From Nocardia suismassiliense (GTDB lineage Bacteria; Actinomycetota; Actinomycetes; Mycobacteriales; Mycobacteriaceae), in NCBI RefSeq assembly GCF_900269665.1, contig NZ_LT985361.1:4626223-4690222 (forward strand): a stretch of 64,000 bases of DNA. Direction: 5' to 3'. Made by a program: the position numbers and the translations under genes. The notes under the pieces were generated by a model. The model did no database searches, was not told where the DNA came from, and saw only the letters and a program-made list of their open reading frames with translations. Position 1 is the first letter of the stretch; each line of letters starts with the position of its first letter. Below are positions 49,479-56,932 of the stretch, one piece after another.

Positions 49479-50685
49479 TTACTACGACACAAGTGACCGG
49501 GCAAGATGGTCGCTGTGGTCGGCCATCCGGTTGAAGCTGGCCGGTGCCGCCATGGTCGTCGTGCTCGTCGCCATAGTCGGTGTGGCGCTGTCGATGTTCA
49601 CCGGCCGGTATGTCGCGACGGCCACCGTTACCGTGGACGCGCCGCGTAGCGGACTGGTGCTCGATCCCGCGGCGAAGGTGAAACTGCGTGGGGTGGAGAT
49701 CGGGCGGGTGGAGTCGGTGCGGCGGGCCGGCGGCCGCGTGCAGTTGCGGCTCGCGCTCGATCCCGAGTCGCTGCCACTGGTTCCGGCGAATGTGCGGGTG
49801 GACATCCGCTCCACCACCATCTTCGGCGGGAAGTACGTGAACTTCGTTGTCCCGCCGCACCCTTCGGCCGACCGGTTACGCGGCGGTGGCACCGTGCCCG
49901 CGGACGCGGTGACCGTCGAGTTCAATACGCTCTTCGAACAGCTCACACGAATCCTGGCGCAGATCGCGCCCGAGCGGCTCAACGCCACCCTCACCGCCCT
50001 GTCCACCGCACTCCAGGATCGCGGCGAAATACTCGGCGACCTGCTGGCCCGCGCCGCCACCTATCTGCGCGACATCAACCCGAGTCTGCCTGCCCTGCAC
50101 CGCGATACGATCGCCGCGGCCGAGGTCGCCGCCCTCTACGCCGACACCGTCGACGATCTGTTGCGCACCACGGCCAACGCCACCACCACGAGCGTCACCG
50201 TCATCGATCTGGAAGCCGATCTGGATGCGGTGCTGCTGAACGTCATCGGGTTGGCCGATACCACCCACGCCGTCCTCACCGAAAACGAACACCACCTCGC
50301 CACCACCCTGGACCTGCTCCGCCCCACCACCGGCCTGCTGAACACCTACAAGCCGGTACTGAACTGCCTCGTCCTCGGCCTGGCCGAAACCCTCCCTGAC
50401 GCCGAATCATTCGTCGGCGGCATCCAACCGGGCGCCGTCTTCAACGCCGGCTTCATGTACGGCGGCGAGCCCTACACCTACCCCGACGACCTCCCCAAGG
50501 TCAACGCCACCGGCGGCCCGAACTGCACCGGCATCCTCGACCGCACCCCCGGCTCCCACGCCCCCTACATCGTCACCGACACCGCCGAAAACACGCCCTA
50601 CGCCCCCTCCACCACCCTGAAGGTGAACGCCCCCAAGGTCTTCCAAATCCTGTTCGAGGGCCTGCCAGGAGTCTCACCCCCGTGA
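49468..50685 (+). CDS. solitary Mce-family protein (MlaD-like), 405 aa
   Basis: Mce-type lipid-transport protein. One N-terminal membrane anchor (about 25-47, KLAGAAMVVVLVAIVGVALS) and an MlaD/Mce domain (about 55-130: VTVDAPRSGLVLDPAAKVKL, RGVEIGRVESVRR, SLPLVPANVRVDIRSTTIFG, GKYVNFVVPP). A helical region follows (LTALSTALQDRGEILGDLLA) and a C-terminal region with CTGILDR. Mycobacterial Mce proteins work as hetero-hexamers with YrbE permeases encoded in the same operon and import sterols (Mce4) or fatty acids. Here no yrbE or further mce gene is next to it. Start GTG 49468 lies in operator D; GTG 49444 in the same frame is the alternative. Probably exports or imports the pathway substrate as a helper to another Mce system. 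Confidence 0.88.
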   Translation: MSGHYYDTSDRARWSLWSAIRLKLAGAAMVVVLVAIVGVALSMFTGRYVATATVTVDAPRSGLVLDPAAKVKLRGVEIGRVESVRRAGGRVQLRLALDPESLPLVPANVRVDIRSTTIFGGKYVNFVVPPHPSADRLRGGGTVPADAVTVEFNTLFEQLTRILAQIAPERLNATLTALSTALQDRGEILGDLLARAATYLRDINPSLPALHRDTIAAAEVAALYADTVDDLLRTTANATTTSVTVIDLEADLDAVLLNVIGLADTTHAVLTENEHHLATTLDLLRPTTGLLNTYKPVLNCLVLGLAETLPDAESFVGGIQPGAVFNAGFMYGGEPYTYPDDLPKVNATGGPNCTGILDRTPGSHAPYIVTDTAENTPYAPSTTLKVNAPKVFQILFEGLPGVSPP

Positions 50686-50712
50686 CCCATCGTGAGCGGG
50701 CAGGATCGACGC

Positions 50713-50832
50713 ATGGGGCAAACCATCTTGGAGACCGACAGGCTGACACTGATGCCGCTGCGCGCCGAGCACACCGACGCCGTCGTCGAGTTCACGTCGC
50801 CCTGCCCCGCTGAAGGGCAACAGCCACACTGA
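50713..50832 (+). pseudogene. truncated GNAT acetyltransferase remnant (39 codons)
   Basis: The frame starts MGQTILETDRLTLMPLRAEH and continues TDAVVEFTS, the first strand and helix of RimJ/RimL-type GNAT acetyltransferases (ETDRLxLRPLxxxH...). It then changes into an unrelated end (PCPAEGQQPH) and stops at 50830, exactly where the palindromic repeat at 50827-50891 begins. The remaining 140 or so residues of a GNAT protein are not present downstream. I read it as a gene fragment left by deletion or repeat insertion. Confidence 0.7.
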
Positions 50833-50891
50833 CTCTCGGGATCCGCACTGGCTCTAGGGGCCCGTAGCGGGGCGGATCCCGAAAGTCGGTG
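50827..50891. repeat. palindromic intergenic repeat, copy 2
   Basis: GACTCTCGGGATCCGC (50831-50846) pairs with GCGGATCCCGAAAGTC (50872-50887), 15 of 16 positions; CAC/GTG pairs extend the stem on the outside. The loop contains AGGGGCCC. CTCTCGGGATCCGCACTG and TAGGGGCCC are shared with copy 1 at 16021-16091. It abuts the truncated GNAT gene and precedes the end of the convergent MFS gene, where it may also end transcription. Confidence 0.78.
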
Positions 50892-50969
50892 CGGGATTCC
50901 GCTAGTGCGGGGGCGGCAAGTCGACCACACGGAGCCCGGGGTGGAGTAGCCGGGATCCGTGTGTCTTCA

Positions 50970-52421
50970 CTACCGCGCCGCGCGGACCGAGAGTGCGGCT
51001 GCGAGTAGCACCGTTACCCCTTCTGCGATAGCCGTCGCACCGAGCGCATGCGACGCCGACAGCGCCGTAGTGCCCGCCAACCCGAGGAACAGCGAACCGA
51101 ACGAGGCGATGCCGACCACGATTCCGAGCTGCACGTTGGTCACCAGGATTCCGCTGGCGTCCGCTGCCAGGGTCATCGGCACCTTGGCCAGCGTTCGCGT
51201 CATCAGCGGGCTGAACGCGAGACCGTTGCCGACTCCGCACACGCCGAGCAGCGTCAGCACGAGCGGTCCTACGTCGGCACCGTTGCGCAGCAACGCACCC
51301 ACGGCCACCATGCTCGCGGCGGCCAGGACGAGGCCGAGCGGAATCATCGTGGCGTGGTAGCGATCTGGGATGCGTTCCCAGTTCAGCCCGGTGACGGCGA
51401 ACGTGACGCCCATCGGAATGAACAGCAGCCCGGCGTGCAGCGCGCTGTACCCGAGCGTGCTCTGCAGGTGGATGGCCATCACGAACATCCAGCCGCCGAA
51501 CGTCGCCATGATCACGAACAGCGTCGCGGCGGCGAGCAGCAGCCCCGGTGCGGCGAGCACCCGGTGCGAGAACAACGGCTCGCCACCGCGCGTCGCCACG
51601 GCCCGCTCGATCCCGACGAACGCCACGAAGGCAAGCACGCAGGCGCCCAACGAGATCCAGGACCACACCGGCCAACCGAGTTCGCGGCCCAGTACCAGCG
51701 GCAGCACGAGCGCGAGCACGGAGGTGGTGAGCACGGTGAGCCCGGCGAGGTCGAGCTTGCGGTCGAACCGCTCGGTCACGGTGGGCAGAATCCGCGGCGC
51801 CAGCACCAGTAGCACCACCCCGATCGGCACATTGACCAGGAACACCCCGCGCCAGCTGCTACCCCACAGATCGGCGCTGACGATCAGCCCGCCCAGCACC
51901 TGCCCGGCGACCATGCCGCCGGAGATGATCGCGGCGTACACGCTGAGCGCCTTGGCTCGCGCATTGCCGGTGAAGGTGCGCTGGATAATCGTCATGATCT
52001 GCGGCACCATCGCCGCCGCCCCGACACCCTGCGCGAACCGGAATACGATGAGCGACGACTCGTTCCACGCCAGCCCGCAGACCAGCGAGGCTAGCGTGAA
52101 CAGGGCCAGCCCGGCGATGAACATGCGCCGCTGGCCGAACCGATCGCCGAGGCGGGCGCCGGTCACCAGCAGTACGGCGTAGGCGATCACATAACCGGCC
52201 ACGATCAGCTGCAATGCCGCGCCGGAGGTGTGCAGGGAACTGCGGATCGACGGAATCGCGACGTTAACGATGGCGGCGTCGAGCACGGCCATGAATTGAC
52301 CGGTGAGGATCACGATGAGGATGGCCAGGGTGCGCCGCGCCCCGTGCGCGGCGGGTGGAGCGGCCGGGGGAGCGGCAACCGGCGGTGCGGCTGCCGAATC
52401 CGGCGACAAGATCTGCGTCAT
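50970..52421 (-). CDS. MFS transporter, DHA2 (14-TMS) drug/proton antiporter type, 483 aa
   Basis: Major facilitator of the DHA2 family. After a Pro/Ala-rich cytoplasmic start, the first helix holds LAILIVILTGQFMAVLDAAI (motif D1: LDxTIVNVALP-like, here LDAAIVNVAIPSIRSSLH). Motif A is GARLGDRFGQRRMFIAGLAL, motif B RFAQGVGAAAMVPQ, and motif C GQVLGGLIVSADLWGSSWRG. About 14 helices can be counted. Family members export drugs, dyes or lipophilic metabolites. ATG 52421. Divergent from car with 243 bp between, so joint regulation is possible; an aldehyde or acid exporter role is only a guess. Followed by palindromic repeat copy 2. Confidence 0.92.
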   Translation of the reverse strand: MTQILSPDSAAAPPVAAPPAAPPAAHGARRTLAILIVILTGQFMAVLDAAIVNVAIPSIRSSLHTSGAALQLIVAGYVIAYAVLLVTGARLGDRFGQRRMFIAGLALFTLASLVCGLAWNESSLIVFRFAQGVGAAAMVPQIMTIIQRTFTGNARAKALSVYAAIISGGMVAGQVLGGLIVSADLWGSSWRGVFLVNVPIGVVLLVLAPRILPTVTERFDRKLDLAGLTVLTTSVLALVLPLVLGRELGWPVWSWISLGACVLAFVAFVGIERAVATRGGEPLFSHRVLAAPGLLLAAATLFVIMATFGGWMFVMAIHLQSTLGYSALHAGLLFIPMGVTFAVTGLNWERIPDRYHATMIPLGLVLAAASMVAVGALLRNGADVGPLVLTLLGVCGVGNGLAFSPLMTRTLAKVPMTLAADASGILVTNVQLGIVVGIASFGSLFLGLAGTTALSASHALGATAIAEGVTVLLAAALSVRAAR

Positions 52422-52664
52422 GTAATGAGCTTGCGGGCTCGGCAGCACCAGTAACAGGAGCCCATTAAAACTGGTATCGGCAACACCTGGATAAACCGAT
52501 TCGGGCATTCGGGAGTTTTCACTCTTGTCACGCAAGTTACCGTCGACTGTGACACAGACCACTTGTTCAGTCCCCGGAGCAGCGTCTTCCCGGAAATACT
52601 TAGACAAGCTAACCTGTTTTAGAGATGCAGGGCGTTTCTACTTTGTCAACGAGGGAGATGTGCC

Positions 52665-55600
52665 ATGGCGGTTGATACACGGGACGAGCGGCTACAACGC
52701 CGGATCGCGCAGTTGTTTGCCGAAGACGAACAGGTCAAGGCCGCGCGGCCGGATGAGGCGGTGTCGGCGGCGATTCGAGAACCCGGCCTGCGGCTGGGGC
52801 AGATCATCGCCACCGTGATGGACAGCTATGCCGATCGCCCCGCCGTCGGGCAGCGCGCGTTCGAGCCGGTCACCGATCCCGCGACCGGGCGCGCCTCGTT
52901 GCGGCTGCTGCCCAGGTTCGACACGATCACCTATCGCGAGCTGTGGCAGCGCGTCGGCACGGTCGCCGCAGCATGGCAGCATGACTCCGAGAAGCCCTTG
53001 CACGCAGGCGATTTCGTCGCCACCATCGGCTTCACCAGCATCGATTACGCGACGCTCGACCTCGCGACCACCTACCTGGGCGCGGCCAGTGTCCCCTTGC
53101 AAGCCGGCGCGGCGGTACCGCAGCTGACCGCGATCCTCACGGAGACGGCGCCACGGATACTCGCGTCGACCCCGGAACACCTCGACGCGGCCGTGGATTG
53201 CCTGCTCGCGGGCACCTCGCCGGAGCGCCTGGTGGTGTTCGACTACCACCCCGAAGACGATGATCAGCGCGCCGCCTTCGACACCGCCCGCCGACGCTTG
53301 GCCGACGCGGAGAGTTCGGTGATCGTCGAAACGCTCGACGCGGTGCGCGAACGTGGCGCCGCGCTGCCGCCCGCGACGCTGTTCGTTCCCGCCGCCGACG
53401 AAGACCCGCTGTCGCTGCTCATCTACACCTCCGGCAGCACCGGCACGCCGAAGGGCGCGATGTACACCGAGCGGTTGCTCAGCTCGACCTGGCACCCGGC
53501 CGCCAACGGGGTGGCGATCAATCTCAACTACATGCCGATGAGTCATATCGCCGGCCGTCTGTCGCTGACCGGCGTACTCGCGCGTGGTGGCACCGCCTAC
53601 TTCGCGGCCAAGAGCGACATGTCGACGCTGTTCGAGGATCTGGCCCTGGTGCGCCCCATCGAGGTGTTCTTCGTGCCGCGCGTGTGCGAGATGATCTTTC
53701 AGCGCTACCGCAGCGAGATGGATCGGGCCGCCGGTGTGGACGTCGACCCGGTGGAGCTCGATCGCGCGGTGAAAGCCGATCTGCGACAGAACTTCCTGGG
53801 CGGCCGCATGCTGGGCGTGGTCGTCGGCAGCGCCCCGATCAGCGCGGAGATGCGCGCCTTCATGGAGTCCGTCCTCGACCTGCGGTTGCACGACGGGTAC
53901 GGCTCGACCGAGGCAGGCGTGAACGTCCTGATGGACAATCGGGTGCAGCGGCCGCCGGTGCTCGACTACAAGCTCGTCGACGTGCCCGAGCTGGGCTATT
54001 TCCGCACCGATCAGCCGCACCCGCGCGGTGAACTGCTGGTCAAGACGTCGAACCAGATTCCCGGGTACTACAAGCGGCCTGAGGTCACCGCGGAGGTCTT
54101 CGACGAGGACGGCTTCTACAAGACCGGTGACATCGTGGCCGAACTCGGGCCGGATGAGCTGGTGTATGTGGACCGGCGCAACAATGTGCTGAAGCTGTCC
54201 CAGGGCGAGTTCGTCACCGTCGCCCACCTCGAGGCCGTGTACGCCAGCAGCCCGCTGATCCGCCAGATCTTCATCTACGGCAACAGCGAGCGGGCCTACC
54301 TGCTCGCGGTGATCGTGCCGACCGACGACGCGCTGCGCGACGGCGACCCGGAAGCCTTGAAAACCGCACTGGCCGCATCCATTCAGCAGCTGGCGAAGGG
54401 ATCGGACCTGCAGTCCTACGAGATTCCCCGCGATTTCCTGATCGAGACCGAGCCGTTCACCACGGACAACGGCCTGCTCTCCGGGATCGGGAAGTTGTTG
54501 CGCCCCAAGCTGAAGGAACGCTACGGCGCTCGCCTGGAACGGATCTACGCCGAGCAGGCGGAGCGGCAGACCGAGGAGATGCTCGAGCTGCGTCGCGAAG
54601 CCACCGAACGTCCGGTGCTCGACACGGTGACTCATGCGGCACGAGCCATGCTCAACATCTCCGCCGCCGACCTGCGGCCCGACGCGCACTTCACCGACCT
54701 GGGTGGCGATTCGCTGTCGGCGCTGTCGTTCTCGAACGTGCTCAACGACACCTTCGGGATCGAGGTGCCGGTCGGCGTCATCATCAGCCCGGCGAACAAC
54801 CTCGCGGAGATCGCGAAATACATCGAGGCGCAACGTGGTCCGGGGGCGAAGCGGCCGTCGGTCGTCTCGGTACACGGCAGCGGGAAGCAAATCAACGCGG
54901 CCGACCTGACCCTCGACAAGTTCATCGATGCCCCAACCCTGGCTGCTGCCAACAGCATTCCGGCCGCGCCCGTTCCGGCGCAGACGGTTCTGCTGACCGG
55001 TGCCAACGGTTACCTCGGTCGCTTCCTCGCCCTGGAATGGCTGGAGCGGCTGGAAAAGACTGGCGGCACGCTGATCTGCATCGTGCGCGGCAGCGACGCA
55101 GCCGCCGCGAGAGAGCGGCTCGACGCGGCGTTCGACAGTGGTGATCCGGAACTGCTGGAGCACTACCGGCGACTGGCCGCAGGACATCTGGAGGTACTGC
55201 CCGGTGATATCGGTGACCCGGATCTCGGTCTGGACGAACAGACTTGGCAGCGGCTGGCCGGCACCGTCGACCTGATCGTGCACGCCGCCGCGCTGGTCAA
55301 TCACGTGCTGCCGTACAGCCAGCTGTTCGGGCCCAATGTCGTTGGCACCGCGGAGATCATCCGGCTGGCGATCACCGGGCGGCGCAAGCCGGTCACCTAC
55401 TTGTCCACCGTGGGAGTGGCCGATCAGGTCGACCCGGCCGCGTTCCAGGAGGACAGCGATGTCCGTGAGATGAGCGCCGTGCGCGCCGTCAACGACGGAT
55501 ACGCCAACGGCTACGGCAACAGCAAGTGGGCGGGCGAGGTCCTGCTGCGCGAGGCGCACGATCTGTGCGGGCTGCCGGTCGCGGTGTTCCGTTCCGACAT

Positions 55601-56171
55601 GATCCTGGCGCACAGCCGGTATGCGGGTCAGCTCAATGTCCAGGACATGTTCACCCGGTTGGTCCTCAGCCTGGTTGCTACTGGTGTCGCGCCGCACTCG
55701 TTCTACATCACCGATGCCGCCGGAAACCGGCAGCGGGCCCACTACGAGGGCCTGCCCGCCGATTTCACCGCGGCGTCGATCACCGCGCTGGGTGTGCAAG
55801 CCGTCGACGGCTTCCAAACCTACGACGTGCTGAACCCGTACGACGACGGTATCTCCCTGGACTCCTTCGTCGACTGGCTCATCGACTCGGGCCTGCCGAT
55901 TCAGCGGATCACCGACTACGACGAGTGGTTCAGCCGGTTCGAGACCGCCATTCGTGGTCTGCCGGAAAAGCAGCGCAACGCTTCGGTGCTGCCGTTGCTG
56001 CGCGCCTACAGTCATCAGCGCCCGCCGGTTCGGGGTTCCCTGTTGCCGGCCAAGAAGTTCCAGGCGGCGGTGCAAAGCTCGAATATCACTGCCGAGCACG
56101 ACATTCCGCATCTGTCCTCGGCGCTGATCGAGAAGTACGTGCGGGATCTGCGGCTGCTGCAGCTGCTCTGA
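52665..56171 (+). CDS. car: carboxylic acid reductase (Car), 1168 aa
   Basis: ATP- and NADPH-dependent reductase turning carboxylic acids into aldehydes. Three modules: adenylation domain (1 to about 650; YTSGSTGTPKGAMYTERLLS at about 254, then GYGSTEAGVNVL, GDIVAELGPDELVYVDRRNN); carrier domain with GGDSLSALSFSN, phosphopantetheine site Ser683; and a C-terminal reductase (from about 775; TGANGYLGRFLALEW, then YANGYGNSKWAGEVLLREAH with Tyr/Lys near 950). The start MAVDTRDERLQRRIAQLFAE and the end DLRLLQLL match Nocardia iowensis Car very closely. GAGGGAGATG precedes ATG 52665. No phosphopantetheinyl transferase is nearby. It may detoxify or reduce aromatic and aliphatic acids; a link to the P450 locus 3 kb away is unproven. 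Confidence 0.97.
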   Translation: MAVDTRDERLQRRIAQLFAEDEQVKAARPDEAVSAAIREPGLRLGQIIATVMDSYADRPAVGQRAFEPVTDPATGRASLRLLPRFDTITYRELWQRVGTVAAAWQHDSEKPLHAGDFVATIGFTSIDYATLDLATTYLGAASVPLQAGAAVPQLTAILTETAPRILASTPEHLDAAVDCLLAGTSPERLVVFDYHPEDDDQRAAFDTARRRLADAESSVIVETLDAVRERGAALPPATLFVPAADEDPLSLLIYTSGSTGTPKGAMYTERLLSSTWHPAANGVAINLNYMPMSHIAGRLSLTGVLARGGTAYFAAKSDMSTLFEDLALVRPIEVFFVPRVCEMIFQRYRSEMDRAAGVDVDPVELDRAVKADLRQNFLGGRMLGVVVGSAPISAEMRAFMESVLDLRLHDGYGSTEAGVNVLMDNRVQRPPVLDYKLVDVPELGYFRTDQPHPRGELLVKTSNQIPGYYKRPEVTAEVFDEDGFYKTGDIVAELGPDELVYVDRRNNVLKLSQGEFVTVAHLEAVYASSPLIRQIFIYGNSERAYLLAVIVPTDDALRDGDPEALKTALAASIQQLAKGSDLQSYEIPRDFLIETEPFTTDNGLLSGIGKLLRPKLKERYGARLERIYAEQAERQTEEMLELRREATERPVLDTVTHAARAMLNISAADLRPDAHFTDLGGDSLSALSFSNVLNDTFGIEVPVGVIISPANNLAEIAKYIEAQRGPGAKRPSVVSVHGSGKQINAADLTLDKFIDAPTLAAANSIPAAPVPAQTVLLTGANGYLGRFLALEWLERLEKTGGTLICIVRGSDAAAARERLDAAFDSGDPELLEHYRRLAAGHLEVLPGDIGDPDLGLDEQTWQRLAGTVDLIVHAAALVNHVLPYSQLFGPNVVGTAEIIRLAITGRRKPVTYLSTVGVADQVDPAAFQEDSDVREMSAVRAVNDGYANGYGNSKWAGEVLLREAHDLCGLPVAVFRSDMILAHSRYAGQLNVQDMFTRLVLSLVATGVAPHSFYITDAAGNRQRAHYEGLPADFTAASITALGVQAVDGFQTYDVLNPYDDGISLDSFVDWLIDSGLPIQRITDYDEWFSRFETAIRGLPEKQRNASVLPLLRAYSHQRPPVRGSLLPAKKFQAAVQSSNITAEHDIPHLSSALIEKYVRDLRLLQLL

Positions 56172-56175
56172 ATCC

Positions 56176-56925
56176 TCAGTAGGACAGCAGGACTCGCAGC
56201 CCGTCAGAGACCAGGCCGTGTACGGATGTGGCCCGGCGTAACCGGGACAGCGGCGAGATAGGCACCGGGTGCCCGTCTCGCCGCTGTCGTATCTGTTCGA
56301 TCAGCTCGGCAGGGACATGAAACCGTTCCAGCCGGGACAAGGCCTCTCGCTTGGTGATCAACTCGTTGGTCGCCAAGGTGACCTCGGCGCGAGCGAGGGT
56401 GAACAGGCTCAAATCGATGTAGCTGTCGCGCAACCAGATCCACGGACGGCGCAGCGCGGGAACCCAGTACCCGCTGAGGTCGCGGCGGACCGCCTCGGCG
56501 AGTTCGGCCGCGGTGACCTGCGGGATCAAGGCGTCCGGAGATTCCCCGAACACGGCAAATCCGAAGCGCAACAACTCCGCTCGGGCAATCCCGGTGAGCG
56601 GTCGCTCGAAAAGCATCTGCGCGGCCCACGTCACATGCGGTGCCTCGACCGCAGCGAGCTCGTCCACCGGTACGTAGACACAGTGCAGCTTCGCGGCGGC
56701 GGGACGGCGGGTGATGAACCCGCGATGGAACTGCGCGAGCCGGCGCCGCTGCTCGTCGCTCAACGGCCGTTCGAGCAACGCCACCAGGTCGTAATCGCTG
56801 ACCCCGTGCCGATAATCACCGCTGGCGAGCGAGCCGCCCACCTGAAGCGCGACGACGTCAGCGACGGACTTGATCTCCGCGGCAAATTCGTCGAGTACGG
56901 CTTCGGCCTCCGGCGGCACACTCAT
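56176..56925 (-). CDS. nucleotidyltransferase-domain protein (aminoglycoside adenylyltransferase-like), 249 aa
   Basis: Protein of the DNA polymerase beta-like nucleotidyltransferase superfamily. The active-site motif is QVGGSLASGDYRHGVSDYDL (GS...SDxD; about residues 29-48), with AKLHCVYVPVDE carrying the likely third acidic residue. The helical C-terminal part (YWVPALRRPWIWLRDSYIDL; AEVTLATNELITKREALSRL) resembles ANT(3'')/ANT(9)-type adenylyltransferases, so antibiotic modification is possible, but house-keeping relatives are common in Nocardia. ATG 56925. Convergent with car (4 bp) and 7 bp downstream of the glycosyltransferase on the same strand. Substrate not established. Confidence 0.82.
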   Translation of the reverse strand: MSVPPEAEAVLDEFAAEIKSVADVVALQVGGSLASGDYRHGVSDYDLVALLERPLSDEQRRRLAQFHRGFITRRPAAAKLHCVYVPVDELAAVEAPHVTWAAQMLFERPLTGIARAELLRFGFAVFGESPDALIPQVTAAELAEAVRRDLSGYWVPALRRPWIWLRDSYIDLSLFTLARAEVTLATNELITKREALSRLERFHVPAELIEQIRQRRDGHPVPISPLSRLRRATSVHGLVSDGLRVLLSY

Positions 56926-56932
56926 ACCAGTC

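Noticed and set aside
52598..52618. Iron-box (IdeR/DtxR)-like sequence TTAGACAAGCTAACCTG upstream of car
   Set aside because: Only about 12 of 19 positions fit the consensus and the left half-site is poor, so it is below what I would call a site.
52692..56111. A 1139-codon open frame antisense to car
   Set aside because: It is the mirror of a high-GC coding sequence. Composition is His/Arg/Gln-rich with no domain, while the sense strand encodes a complete Car.
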